Positions 16,381 to 24,772 of a stretch of DNA of 64,000 bases are shown here, in pieces (the stretch's first letter is position 1; each line of letters starts with the position of its first letter). The DNA is taken from NCBI RefSeq assembly GCF_001883705.2, contig NZ_MDEQ02000007.1:124001-188000 (forward strand). Reading direction: 5' to 3'. Under the pieces are notes generated by a model that saw nothing but the letters and a program-made list of their open reading frames with translations, was not told the origin of the DNA and did no database searches. The stretch comes from Burkholderia catarinensis (GTDB lineage Bacteria; Pseudomonadota; Gammaproteobacteria; Burkholderiales; Burkholderiaceae). The translations under genes and the position numbers were made by a program.

Positions 16381-16988
16381 TGCAGATTTCTTCGGCGCAC
16401 GGCCCGCTGGAGTGCCAGCTCGCCGCGGCCAACGCGTTGCGGCGCCTGCAGGCGGAAGCCGATGCGCAACGCGTGGTCGTGACGGTGCTCGATGCGCAGC
16501 CCGGCGAACGGCCCGGCACGCTGCGCTCGGCGCTGTTCGATCTCAACGGCGACGCTGCGCCGGCGCTCGCGGACCGGTGGACGGGCACACTGCAATGGAT
16601 TTGCGCGAGCCCGTACCGGTTGCGCCATCCGCGCAAGAACTGGTTTATCGGCGTCACGCGCTGTGCGGATGCGCAGCCGTTGCCGGACGGCGACGTGCGG
16701 TTCGAAGCGATGCGCGCACGCGGCCCGGGTGGCCAGCACGTGAACAAGACGAGCTCGGCCATCCGCGCGACCCATGTCGCAACCGGCCTGTCGGTGCGCG
16801 TGGAAAGCGAGCGCAGCCAGCATGCGAACAAGCGTCTGGCGCTGCAGTTGCTGCAGGTGCGACTGCAGCAGGAAGCCGACCATCACGCGTCGGATGCGCG
16901 CCGGCAGCGGCGGATGCAGCATTTTGCGCTGGAGCGCGGGAACCCCGTGCGCGTGTTCCATGGGGCGGCATTCGTGCCCGCCGATTGA
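16374..16988 (+). CDS. prfH: Peptide chain release factor homologue PrfH
   Basis: 204-residue RF-H protein. The catalytic GGQ motif sits at residues 119-121 in ARGPGGQHVNKTSSAIRATH, where it triggers peptidyl-tRNA hydrolysis on the ribosome. Compared with RF1/RF2 it lacks the N-terminal domain and a recognisable stop-codon tripeptide (PxT or SPF). PrfH proteins release nascent chains from ribosomes with a damaged decoding centre so that the partner RtcB can reseal the rRNA. The ATG (16374) lies inside the rtcB 3' end after GGGAGGGCTGCCG, so the two are translationally coupled. Confidence 0.92.
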   Translation: MLMQISSAHGPLECQLAAANALRRLQAEADAQRVVVTVLDAQPGERPGTLRSALFDLNGDAAPALADRWTGTLQWICASPYRLRHPRKNWFIGVTRCADAQPLPDGDVRFEAMRARGPGGQHVNKTSSAIRATHVATGLSVRVESERSQHANKRLALQLLQVRLQQEADHHASDARRQRRMQHFALERGNPVRVFHGAAFVPAD

Positions 16989-17369
16989 GCACGGCCGGGT
17001 GGCCGTCGGCGGCGGTTGCGCCGGCGGCCGCGCATCGGGCCTCATGGTTTTCCCGATCCACCCGGCTGCGCGGGAGCGCGTCGGTTCCGGTGCGCCACCG
17101 CGCGCCGCGCAGGCTGCAACGGCCTGTCGCGCGAATCCGAGCCGCCGCGCGGTCCCTACCCTTTCTGCGCGGGAAAGGACGCTTGAAACATCCGCAATTA
17201 TCACGTGCCGCCGATTTGCCCACCATGTGTCGGACGATCGGCGCAGCCCGCATGTCCGGCCCTTTCACGGGCGTGGCGGTGCCTGCCGCCGCGTCGTGCG
17301 GCCGGACGCGTTACGCCGGCCGCGAACGGCCGGCCCCGCGCCACGGCATATCGATAATCAGGAGACTTG
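16989..17369. other. Intergenic region upstream of the MFS gene
   Basis: 381 bases holding the end of the prfH transcript and the MFS promoter. It includes a CCTTTC-N7-GAAAGG box (17160-17178, listed separately). No gene was recognised. Confidence 0.5.
17160..17178. promoter_or_regulatory. CCTTTC-N7-GAAAGG box upstream of the MFS transporter
   Basis: Inverted repeat CCTTTC (17160-17165) / GAAAGG (17173-17178) with a seven-base spacer, 192 bases before the MFS start. The same architecture occurs twice before the CoA-transferase operon (27440-27458 and 27507-27524). The core fits a T-N11-A LysR-type site. The regulator is not proven. Confidence 0.5.
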
Positions 17370-18833
17370 ATGAACAGCCAATCCCTCGATCTCGGCGGCA
17401 ACGCGGGCGGACCCGCGTCCGCCCGACCGCCGGCCGCTCCCGCAGGCGTCGGCGCCGATGCGGCGGCCCTTCCCGGCCGCCGCGTCACGCTCGGCGATTT
17501 CATGGACGACCTGCCGGTCGGTGCGTTGCACCGGTTCGTCGTGTGGGTGATCGGCATCGGGCTATTCTTCGACATGTACGAGATCTTTCTCGTCAGTACG
17601 ATCGGCTCCGCGTTGCAGAACGAATACGGGCTGAGCCGGCAAAGCGCCGATTTCAAGCTGCTGCTGGCATCCGCATTTATCGGCATGTTCGTCGGCGCGA
17701 TGTGCCTCGGCAGCCTGGCCGACCGTATCGGCCGGCGCAAGGCGTTCCTGCTGACGCTCGTGTGGTACAGCGCGTTCTCGCTGGTCGGCGCGTTTTCGGT
17801 GAACGCCGACATGCTCGTCGCGTGCCGGTTCCTGACGGGCATCGGCGTCGGCGCGATCTATCCGGTCGCCGACAGCTTCCTGTCCGAAATCCTGCCGAAG
17901 GAAAAGCGCGGGCGGCTCGCCGCATGGGCCTATACGACTTCGTATGTCGCGGTGCCGCTCGTCGGCTTCCTCGCGCTATGGTTGAACCCGTTGCATGTGG
18001 TCGGCGTGGCCGGCTGGCGCATCATCCTTGCGATCGGCAGCCTCGGCGCCGTGTACGTGCTGCTCGTCCAGCACCGGTTGCCGGAGAGCCCGCGCTGGCT
18101 GCTCGCGCAAGGTCGCGCCGCCGAAGCGCACGCGGCGCTGCGGCGCTTCGCGGACGGCACTGGTGTAAGCGTGCCCGAGCAATTCGCGGCACCGGCCGAG
18201 CCGCAACGGCCGCTCGGGCTCGGCGAGCGCATCGCGCTGCTGCGCCGCGAACCTTACGGCACGCGCTACCTGATGCTCGCGATCTTTCACCTGTTCCAGG
18301 GCTTCGGCTACTACGGCTTCGGCACGCTGGCCGGCACGGTCGTGAAGAGCCGCGGCTTCGACGTGACGGACAGCACGCTGTTCATCGCGCTGTCGTTCAT
18401 CGGTTACCCGATCGGTTCGCTGTTGTCGATTCCGCTGCTCAACTGGATCGAGCGCCGAACGCTCGTGATCGTGTCGATCCTGTCGATCGCCGTATTCGGG
18501 CTGTGCTTCGCCTATTCGGGCAATACCGCGCTGATCGTCGGCTTCGGGTTCCTGACGACCTGCGCGTCGAACGTGTTCAGCAACGCGTATCACGTGTACC
18601 AGGCCGAGATCTTTCCGGCGCGCGTGCGCTCGACGGCGATCGGCAGTACCTATTCGCTGTCGCGCATCGTCAGCGGGGCGCTGCCGTTCGTGTTGCTGCC
18701 GGTGCTCGGCAGCTACGGCGCGGGTGCGATGTTCGGCGTGATCTCGATCGCGCTCGGCACCGTCGCCGTCACGCTGCGCGTGCTCGGGCCGTTGACCACG
18801 CGGCGCAGCCAGGACGAAATCAATCCGGTGTGA
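17370..18833 (+). CDS. MFS transporter (sugar/aromatic-acid porter type)
   Basis: 487-residue inner-membrane permease with 12 predicted helices. The first cytoplasmic loop is GSLADRIGRRKAFLLTLVWYSAFS, the MFS signature, and the sugar-porter-like RLPESPRWLL lies in the middle. A late motif AYHVYQAEIFPARVRSTAIG is typical of organic acid and osmolyte porters. The first 40 residues are a low-complexity Ala/Pro-rich tail. The start is ATG 17370 after CAGGAGACTTG. It shares an upstream inverted repeat with the operon at 22.7-27.4 kb, suggesting a linked substrate. A truncated insertion sequence begins within a few bases of its stop codon. Confidence 0.87.
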   Translation: MNSQSLDLGGNAGGPASARPPAAPAGVGADAAALPGRRVTLGDFMDDLPVGALHRFVVWVIGIGLFFDMYEIFLVSTIGSALQNEYGLSRQSADFKLLLASAFIGMFVGAMCLGSLADRIGRRKAFLLTLVWYSAFSLVGAFSVNADMLVACRFLTGIGVGAIYPVADSFLSEILPKEKRGRLAAWAYTTSYVAVPLVGFLALWLNPLHVVGVAGWRIILAIGSLGAVYVLLVQHRLPESPRWLLAQGRAAEAHAALRRFADGTGVSVPEQFAAPAEPQRPLGLGERIALLRREPYGTRYLMLAIFHLFQGFGYYGFGTLAGTVVKSRGFDVTDSTLFIALSFIGYPIGSLLSIPLLNWIERRTLVIVSILSIAVFGLCFAYSGNTALIVGFGFLTTCASNVFSNAYHVYQAEIFPARVRSTAIGSTYSLSRIVSGALPFVLLPVLGSYGAGAMFGVISIALGTVAVTLRVLGPLTTRRSQDEINPV

Positions 18834-19244
18834 CCGTGGTTGATAGACCTTCGGCGGCCGTTGTCGGCGCGGAATCCACAAACCAGCTTCTGTCATCAGC
18901 TTCCTGACCGTCTCCTTAGCCATCCGAATGCCGTGACATTCCCAGAGCTTCTCGCAGGCCAGCGTCGGTCCGAAATCGGCGTAGCGATCGCGAATGATCG
19001 ACAGTGCCCGGTCGGCTGCTCCTGGGTCCAGGCGACGATTGCCAGGCTTCGATCGGTGTCCCGACACCAAACCCGCCGGGCCATGTTCACGCAGCCGGGC
19101 GACCAGCCGGCGAATCTGCCGCGTCGTCAATTCCAGTCGTTCCGCCGCACGCCATGGCTTGAGCGTGCCGTCCGCCACGTCCTGAATGACCTTGAATCGG
19201 TCCAGCTCGCGCATCGTCATCGTGATCCGCTCCGTTGCAGCCAT
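18834..19244 (-). pseudogene. Transposase N-terminal fragment
   Basis: Minus-strand frame starting MAATERITMTMRELDRFKVI, with a helix-turn-helix region AAERLELTTRQIRRLVARLR and the segment GLVSGHRSKPGNRRLDPGAA typical of ISNCY/IS1202-type transposases. Homology runs to PPKVYQPR and then the frame enters sequence antisense to the MFS gene, so the DDE catalytic core is absent. It cannot be active. Confidence 0.75.
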
Positions 19245-19345
19245 CGCAGCCTCCGGCGCCGGACACCCGGCGGCCGGTCAGCTTACGCGGCACGAAAGCG
19301 GACATTTCCATGTAGCCAAAAGCGGACATTTCTATCTAGCCACTA
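18834..19345 (-). mobile_element. Truncated insertion sequence (ISNCY-like left end)
   Basis: Fragment containing one IS end and the first 135 or so codons of its transposase. The outer end holds two imperfect 24-bp direct repeats (19295-19318 and 19319-19342, beginning AAAGCGGACATTTC, two mismatches), probably transposase-binding sites. The other end is missing: transposase homology stops about three bases after the neighbouring MFS stop codon. The element interrupts a gene whose first codons survive at 19346-19375. Confidence 0.7.
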
Positions 19346-19375
19346 CACGCCGACAACGACGATGACCTCTTTCAT
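19346..19375 (-). pseudogene. First ten codons of a gene interrupted by the IS
   Basis: A strong Shine-Dalgarno (AAGGAG, seven-base spacing) precedes ATG at 19375. The frame reads MKEVIVVVGV and then hits TAG exactly where the IS end begins (19343-19345). The peptide looks like the first strand of a nucleotide-binding Rossmann fold. The rest of the gene is not in the window. Upstream, CTCCGGGCCTGGAG (around 19412-19425) is an inverted repeat of the kind found in MerR-controlled promoters. Confidence 0.5.
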
Positions 19376-19710
19376 GGAATGCTCCTTTCAGTTCGTTCAC
19401 GCTAGACTCCAGGCCCGGAGGTTTCAATCGAATAACCCTGCCAGATCTATCAACGTCTCGTGCAGCCGCTCCCGGCCGAACAGTACCGTACAAGCGAGGC
19501 CGGCGGTCGCCTCGGGGCGTCATAAGCCGGCCTTCCAACTTTCCGAAGCCGGTAATCCCGCCAAGCGGGACCGCTGACGTCAAGCTGATCAACCGATGTT
19601 CGGGGAATCCAAAGCTCCTTCACCGGGTTATAGAGTGGGCGGAGATCACTGCCCAGTTATCACTGATGCCATGCGAAAGCAACGACTCGATTTCGTTTTT
19701 CTCGAAGCGC
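19376..19710. other. Gene-free stretch upstream of the interrupted gene
   Basis: 335 bases between the interrupted gene start and the F420-reductase-like gene. It contains the presumed promoter of the interrupted gene. Open frames here have no recognisable family. GC falls from about here rightward to about 22.6 kb. Confidence 0.4.
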
Positions 19711-20478
19711 TCATTTTCGCGTGCTGGTCACGTCGAAGTTTCCGAGCAAACCGAACATCTTTTCGTGGCGTACTGCCTTCCCCAGCAGTTCGGTAACCTC
19801 ATTCTTGCCCACGGCTCGACCAGGTGCGCTCATGAAAGAGCTGACGTCGTTTGGCCCAGACTCGTACTGGGTTTTTATCCCCCAGTACGGGTTGACATAA
19901 ACGGGCATGGTCGGTTCACTGCGCCAGCTTTCGGAAAGTGGCCCCATATCGACGACGTCGTAACCAATCCTGTCAAGGAATTCGATCACCGCTGCCTTTG
20001 CATTTGCATGATCGCTGGCAACAGGAAGTGCGCTGCGGTCTTCGGAACCCGCAGGACGAGCCCTGCTTAGCAATCGGATGAAATCCATATTGTTGATTGC
20101 GCGAACGACATAGGAACGTGACAGATGGGCTTGTACGAGCTCACTCGTGGAAATTGTGTCGGTCTTGACTTCCTGCATCACACCGTCGCGTTCGGGGTAG
20201 TAGTTCAAGGTATCGACGAGAATCTTGCCGGCCAGTAGATCCGCAGGCAGCTTCGCATAGACTGCAAAGGGCACGGCCAGCACGAGGAGATCGGTCGACT
20301 CGGCCACTTCCGGCAGGGAGGCAGCGCGGACGCCCGGCCCCAGTTCCGCGACAATATCCGCAAGGGTTTCTGGGCCACGGGAATTGCAAATCGTCACATT
20401 GAGGCCAGCGGCGACCGCGAGACGTGCAACCTGGCTCCCAATCATCCCACTGCCGATAATTCCAACTGTATTGTTCAT
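19711..20478 (-). CDS. NADP-binding oxidoreductase, F420-dependent reductase-like family
   Basis: 255-residue protein with an N-terminal Rossmann motif GIIGSGMIGSQVARL (G9-x-G11-x-x-G14) followed by CNSRGPETLADIVAELG, the arrangement of the NADP:F420 oxidoreductase-like (F420H2:NADP reductase superfamily) proteins. Burkholderia is not expected to use F420, so the partner is more likely a flavin or another NAD(P)-linked substrate. It is transcribed away from the HbpS-like gene's stop, 100 bases downstream of it on the same strand. Base composition is clearly lower in GC than the flanks. Confidence 0.8.
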   Translation of the reverse strand: MNNTVGIIGSGMIGSQVARLAVAAGLNVTICNSRGPETLADIVAELGPGVRAASLPEVAESTDLLVLAVPFAVYAKLPADLLAGKILVDTLNYYPERDGVMQEVKTDTISTSELVQAHLSRSYVVRAINNMDFIRLLSRARPAGSEDRSALPVASDHANAKAAVIEFLDRIGYDVVDMGPLSESWRSEPTMPVYVNPYWGIKTQYESGPNDVSSFMSAPGRAVGKNEVTELLGKAVRHEKMFGLLGNFDVTSTRK

Positions 20479-20578
20479 CTAACACTCCTATTTCGGGGCT
20501 CGATCACCCGAAGTAACCTGAAAATCGGTGCACAGCGCCTACTGGCGCCGGTGTATGACACCGATCGAAAGCCAATCT

Positions 20579-21016
20579 TCAGCGTAGCGAAAATCCCACC
20601 GCTAGCAGGGCTGCTGCCGCGATGTCCTGGTCCTGGGCGTAGCTACCCCCGGAGATTCCGATTCCACCAACCAATCTGCCTTCAGCAAACAGCGGATAGC
20701 CGCCGCCGACCGGCAACATCCTAGGTAGGTTGGACAGAGGAGCCAACTTCGGGTCCGACATATATTCATTCCACGTATGAGTCGGATACCCAAAGGAAGC
20801 TGCACTCCACGCTTTATTGACGGCTGCATCGACGGTCAGGAACGCAGCTCCGTCAGTGCGGCTGAAAGCCTTGGTTGCGCCGCCGGCGTCGACGATAGCG
20901 ACGGAAATGTCGATGCCGAGGTCCGAAGCGGACTTGATCGCCGCCTGGATCAATGCGTCTGCCGCGGATCGCGAAACAGCAGCGGTCGGTACATAGAGAG
21001 AAGGTGTCTGTAACAT
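20579..21016 (-). CDS. GlcG/HbpS-family protein
   Basis: 145-residue protein of the GlcG/HbpS (DUF336) fold: ADALIQAAIKSASDLGIDISVAIVDAGG, FLTVDAAVNKAWSAASFG, and the C-terminal glycine-rich loop GGYPLFAEGRLVGGIGISGGSYAQDQDIA. Members bind haem or act as small accessory proteins in oxidoreductase operons. The ATG at 21016 gives a family-length protein; starts at 21049 or 21064 are possible but weaker. It is divergent from the LysR gene at 21117, the likely regulator. Confidence 0.82.
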   Translation of the reverse strand: MLQTPSLYVPTAAVSRSAADALIQAAIKSASDLGIDISVAIVDAGGATKAFSRTDGAAFLTVDAAVNKAWSAASFGYPTHTWNEYMSDPKLAPLSNLPRMLPVGGGYPLFAEGRLVGGIGISGGSYAQDQDIAAAALLAVGFSLR

Positions 21017-21116
21017 GGCAGGTCCGTAAATGGGATGAGTGGCTGCCATCGTAGCCGCAAGCAAGGGCGGTGATTAGAGGTTAGAATGGAATCGAACTTA
21101 TAAGCATGGGTTATTT

Positions 21117-22010
21117 ATGCTGCGCCAAAACGTCGAGGGTCTGATTGCTTTTGTTGCTGTGGCGAAGCAGCGAAGTTTCACTAGAGCGGCCGCTCAGATG
21201 GGAGTCTCCCAGCCCGCGCTCAGCCAGACTATTCGAGACATTGAACGGCGACTCGGGGTACGCCTGTTGACGCGTACAACCCGAAGTGTTTCGTTAACCG
21301 AAGCGGGGGAACTATTACTGCGGACGATAGAGCCGCGCTTTAACGAAATTGAAACCGCGTTGGATTCATTGAATGCAATGCGGGAGCGACCCGCAGGTAC
21401 GATCCGAATCTCTGCGGGGGAGCATCCCGCTATCACCATTCTTCAACCGGCGTTGGCCAGACTTCTGCCCAGCTACCCGGAGATTAATGTCGAGGTGGTT
21501 GTCGACTATCGTCTGATCGACATCGTCGATGAAGGCTACGACGCTGGCGTTCGCCTCGGGCAGAACATTGCGAAGGACATGATTGCCGTACGAATTGGTG
21601 CGGACTGGCGCATGGCGGTTGCCGGGTCTCCTTCGTACTTTGCCAAACGCCCGCCTCCCAAGACTCCGGAAGACCTGTCGGATCATAGCTGTATCAACTT
21701 GAGACTGCCGACCATGTGGTCGATTCGTCCATGGGAGTTTGAAAAGGATGGGCGAAAAGTAAAAATTTCTACCGAAGGGCAACTGGTATTCAACAATATT
21801 GCTCTCCGGCTAAAGAGTGCGCTCGACGGGTTGGGATTGGTCTACCTGCCGGAAGACCAAGTTGACGAGCATGTTTCTGAGGGGAGGCTGGTCCGTGTGC
21901 TGGACGATTGGTGTCCGGCGTACTCGGGGTACCACCTGTACTATCCGAGCCGCCGACATCACTCGGCGGCTTTTGCCCTCCTTGTCGATACCCTGCGGTA
22001 CCGGGATTGA
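21117..22010 (+). CDS. LysR-family transcriptional regulator
   Basis: 297-residue LysR regulator with helix-turn-helix SFTRAAAQMGVSQPALSQTIRDIERRLGVRLLTRTTRSV and effector domain VVVDYRLIDIVDEGYDAGVRLGQNIAKDMIAVRIG. It is divergently arranged with the HbpS-like and reductase genes, the classical LysR layout, so those are the expected targets. Codon use and GC match the low-GC patch, suggesting that the three genes moved together. Confidence 0.88.
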   Translation: MLRQNVEGLIAFVAVAKQRSFTRAAAQMGVSQPALSQTIRDIERRLGVRLLTRTTRSVSLTEAGELLLRTIEPRFNEIETALDSLNAMRERPAGTIRISAGEHPAITILQPALARLLPSYPEINVEVVVDYRLIDIVDEGYDAGVRLGQNIAKDMIAVRIGADWRMAVAGSPSYFAKRPPPKTPEDLSDHSCINLRLPTMWSIRPWEFEKDGRKVKISTEGQLVFNNIALRLKSALDGLGLVYLPEDQVDEHVSEGRLVRVLDDWCPAYSGYHLYYPSRRHHSAAFALLVDTLRYRD

Positions 22011-22299
22011 ATCAACGTCAAGCCACAGCAATAGTGTCTTGTAGCTCCTTTGGCTCTGGCTAATTGATAAGCCAGTGTTATAAGCTCATTCAAAAAAAAC
22101 GACTAGCCGAAGCCCGAGAACCGGCGTAAGTTGCGGGCGTCTTGATATGTCTCCGCTGGATGCTTTGCGGCTCAGAGCCGAATGAAGTACTCCGTTCTGT
22201 TCGCTCACGAACTTCGGAGAGCGTCGGGGCCCCAACGAGGCAAGGCGGCCCCTAACTATATTTCTTCGCAGCCCGACCTTTAAAGGAGGAATAATTTAA

Positions 22300-22593
22300 G
22301 TGTACGCAATAATTCTTCGTTACAAAGCACCCGTGGTGGTAGTTGATGCACATGCCGAGGCGCACGTTGCATGGCTCAATGAAAATTATGCCGCAGGTCA
22401 TTTCCTGCTCTCCGGGCAGCAGCGTCCCCGTGTCGGAGGATTTATTCTCGCCGATGCGATAGAGCGCGCCGCGCTTGACGCCGTTCTCAATGCTGATCCG
22501 TATGTCCGGATGAACGTCGCCGAGTACGAAGTCCTTGAATTTGGCGTACGGTTTGCCGGTCCGAAGCTCGAATCTCTGATTGAAAGTCTATAG
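22300..22593 (+). CDS. YCII-domain protein
   Basis: 97-residue YCII-related protein: VYAIILRYKAPVVVVDAHAEAHVAWLNENYAAGHFLLSGQQRPRVGGFILAD with the typical His-Asp pair region and a PYVRMNVAEYEVLEFG C-terminal strand. YCII domains are small dimeric ferredoxin-like folds, sometimes acting as hydro-lyases or dehalogenase accessories; the activity here is unknown. It begins with GTG at 22300 and is driven by the near-perfect ribosome-binding site AAAGGAGGA. It lies at the right edge of the lower-GC patch. Confidence 0.83.
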   Translation: MYAIILRYKAPVVVVDAHAEAHVAWLNENYAAGHFLLSGQQRPRVGGFILADAIERAALDAVLNADPYVRMNVAEYEVLEFGVRFAGPKLESLIESL

Positions 22594-22738
22594 ACAGGGA
22601 AGCGTATCCACGCGTTCGCTCGTCGATTGTCGACAATCCACTTTCCCGTGTCGACCGACCGCTCCTGGCCGCACGCAGACAAATGATCGAGCTCCCCGGG
22701 ATCCGCACTGAGCGATTTTGACCGTTTGCAGCCCCGCC

Positions 22739-23632
22739 TCACCGCGCCGACATGAAATCGAACAGCTTCGCGACGTCGGTGGTCAGCACGGTGCCGGCCT
22801 TCACGCCGACCCACAGCGTGCGCGTCGCCCACGCATCGTCGAGCGTCACGACACCGAGCCGAGCCGCCCGCTCGCCGGTCACCGCTTCGCGCGGCAGCAC
22901 GCCGATGCCGAGCCCGGCCTCGATCATCCGGCTCACGCCGTCGAAATTCGATACCTGGATCCGCAGCTTCAGCGAGCGCTCGGCCGCGAACGCGGCGTCG
23001 GTCATGCGCGCGAGCAGCGAACTGCCGTCGCTGAGGCCGACGTAATCCTCGTCGAGCGTATCCGCGAAGCGGATGCGCTCGCGCGCGGCGAACCGGTGCG
23101 TGCGTGGCACGAGCAGCACGAGCTCGTCGCGCCGGTACAGCCGCCGTTCGATGCCGGGCGCCGGCACGTTGTCGGCGAATACGCCGAGATCGGCCTTGCC
23201 CGACGCGAGCGCGTCGACGATCTCGTGGCTCAGCCGCTCCTCGAGACTCACCTTGATGCCGGGGTTGCCGGTGAGGAACGCAGCGAGATCGGCGGGCAGG
23301 AACTGGACGATCGCGGACGTATTGGTCCACACATGGATATGGCCGCGTACGCCGGCGACGTAGTCGCTCATCTCGTGCGCCATCCGGTTGACCTGCTCGA
23401 TCACCTTCGCCGCATGATCGAGCAGCGCGCGGCCCGCAGGCGTCAGCTCGACGCCGCGCGCATGCCGGACGAACAGCGCGCTGCCGGTCACGCTTTCGAG
23501 TTCGGCGATACGCTTGCTGACCGCGGACAGCGTGAGCTGGCCGTGTTCGGCCGCCTTCGTCAGGCTGCCGTGCTCGGCGACGAGCGCGAACACGCGCAGC
23601 GACTGCAGATCGAAATGAAGCGGGTTCACCAT
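22739..23632 (-). CDS. LysR-family transcriptional regulator of the CoA-transferase operon
   Basis: 297-residue LysR protein: FDLQSLRVFALVAEHGSLTKAAEHGQLTLSAVSKRIAELE, then an effector domain with LGVFADNVPAPGIERRLYRRDELVLLVPRTH. The start is ATG 23632. It is the last gene of a minus-strand series (CoA-transferase, lyase, VOC protein, hydrolase, LysR). The two T-N11-A-type palindromes ahead of the first gene, and a third before an MFS gene, are reasonable binding sites for it. This link is inference. Confidence 0.88.
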   Translation of the reverse strand: MVNPLHFDLQSLRVFALVAEHGSLTKAAEHGQLTLSAVSKRIAELESVTGSALFVRHARGVELTPAGRALLDHAAKVIEQVNRMAHEMSDYVAGVRGHIHVWTNTSAIVQFLPADLAAFLTGNPGIKVSLEERLSHEIVDALASGKADLGVFADNVPAPGIERRLYRRDELVLLVPRTHRFAARERIRFADTLDEDYVGLSDGSSLLARMTDAAFAAERSLKLRIQVSNFDGVSRMIEAGLGIGVLPREAVTGERAARLGVVTLDDAWATRTLWVGVKAGTVLTTDVAKLFDFMSAR

Positions 23633-23720
23633 GTCGTGGGTCCTGGGAAGGCCGTGCGGCGCGGCCGTTGCGGCCTGATGCCGATCATACGCGCGCACGC
23701 GCAGGGCCGGTACGGCCCGG

Positions 23721-24548
23721 CTAGCGCGGCGCGATCGCTTGCAACGTCGCGAGCATCGCGCCGTCCGGCCGGGCGAGATCGTCGAGCACCGCGAAATGCT
23801 GCATGTCGGGCAGCCCCACGTGGACGATCCGTTCGCCGGCCGCTTCGCACGCCGTCGCGTAGTCGTGCGCTTGCCGGACGAGTTCGGGCAGCTCTGCATC
23901 GCCGACCGCAACGACGGTCGGCGCGCCGGGGCCGATGCGGTGCAGCGGGCTGTACGCGTCGACCTCGCGCGCGGTGAGCTGAAGCTTGTCGTTCAGGCAG
24001 CACAGCGAGATCGGTTCGAGATCGACGAGCGGGCTGATCGCGAGCGCCGCGACGACGGCCGGATGCGCGCGATGCATCGCCGTCAGGTGCCCGCCCGCCG
24101 AATGGCCGCTCAGGTGGATCGGCCGGTGCGCGGTGCCGAGGCCGTCGGGGTCGGCTGCGAGATGGTCGAGCAGCGCGCCGATCTCGCCGACGATGTCGGT
24201 CATCGTCGCGACCGGCGCGAGCGTGTATTCGGCAAGGATGACGTCGAAGCCGCGCGCGAGCGGCCCGCTCGCCGCATACGCGAAATCCTCCTTCGTGCAG
24301 TGTTGCCAGTAGCCGCCGTGAATGAACACGAACAGCGGTGCGTCGGGCTGCCCGCACGACAGCCAGTCGAAGCGCTGCGCGGGTTGCGCGCCGTAACGCA
24401 GGTCGCGGCGCCCGGGCGTCGCTTCGTACAGCGCCGCGCTGCGCGCCTGGCATGACGCGAGCAATGCCGGGAAATCGGCAACAACCTTCGTGTTCAGGTA
24501 CGCGGCGTCGAGCGCCGCGCGGTCCATGCCGCGATAGAGGATCGTCAT
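23721..24548 (-). CDS. Alpha/beta hydrolase (kynurenine-formamidase-like)
   Basis: 275-residue serine hydrolase. The oxyanion-hole motif HGGYW is at 77-81 and the nucleophile elbow GHSAGG at 148-153 (Ser150); LAEYTLAPVATMTDIVGEIGALLDHL between them is typical of the esterase/kynurenine formamidase subgroup. The likely acid and base are Asp and the His in LPDMQHFAVLDDL near the C-terminus. It sits in an operon with a CoA-transferase and an HMG-CoA-lyase-like gene, so an ester or amide in that catabolic route is more likely than tryptophan degradation. Confidence 0.83.
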   Translation of the reverse strand: MTILYRGMDRAALDAAYLNTKVVADFPALLASCQARSAALYEATPGRRDLRYGAQPAQRFDWLSCGQPDAPLFVFIHGGYWQHCTKEDFAYAASGPLARGFDVILAEYTLAPVATMTDIVGEIGALLDHLAADPDGLGTAHRPIHLSGHSAGGHLTAMHRAHPAVVAALAISPLVDLEPISLCCLNDKLQLTAREVDAYSPLHRIGPGAPTVVAVGDAELPELVRQAHDYATACEAAGERIVHVGLPDMQHFAVLDDLARPDGAMLATLQAIAPR

Positions 24549-24772
24549 TCGGGAAGCACCAGGGTCGGGTTGCGGATGCGCGGGGCACGTTTGCCGTGTC
24601 CGCTGCGAAGGCGGCGACCGGGCCGACGCCGTTGCGCCATTATCCGCAGCGCGGCCACGCGCGGCTATCCGGAATCGGCGGGCGCGGCGCCCGCCTGTCC
24701 GCTTTCGGCGAATGGCCGCGACGCCGCGTGCGCAGCATGCCGGTGCTCGCTTGGGCGATCGAGCGCCGCCGG

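Noticed and set aside
19346-19375. MKEVIVVVGV as a functional leader peptide
   Set aside because: The stop codon coincides with the IS end and the sequence looks like the first strand of a Rossmann fold, so an interrupted gene is the simpler reading.
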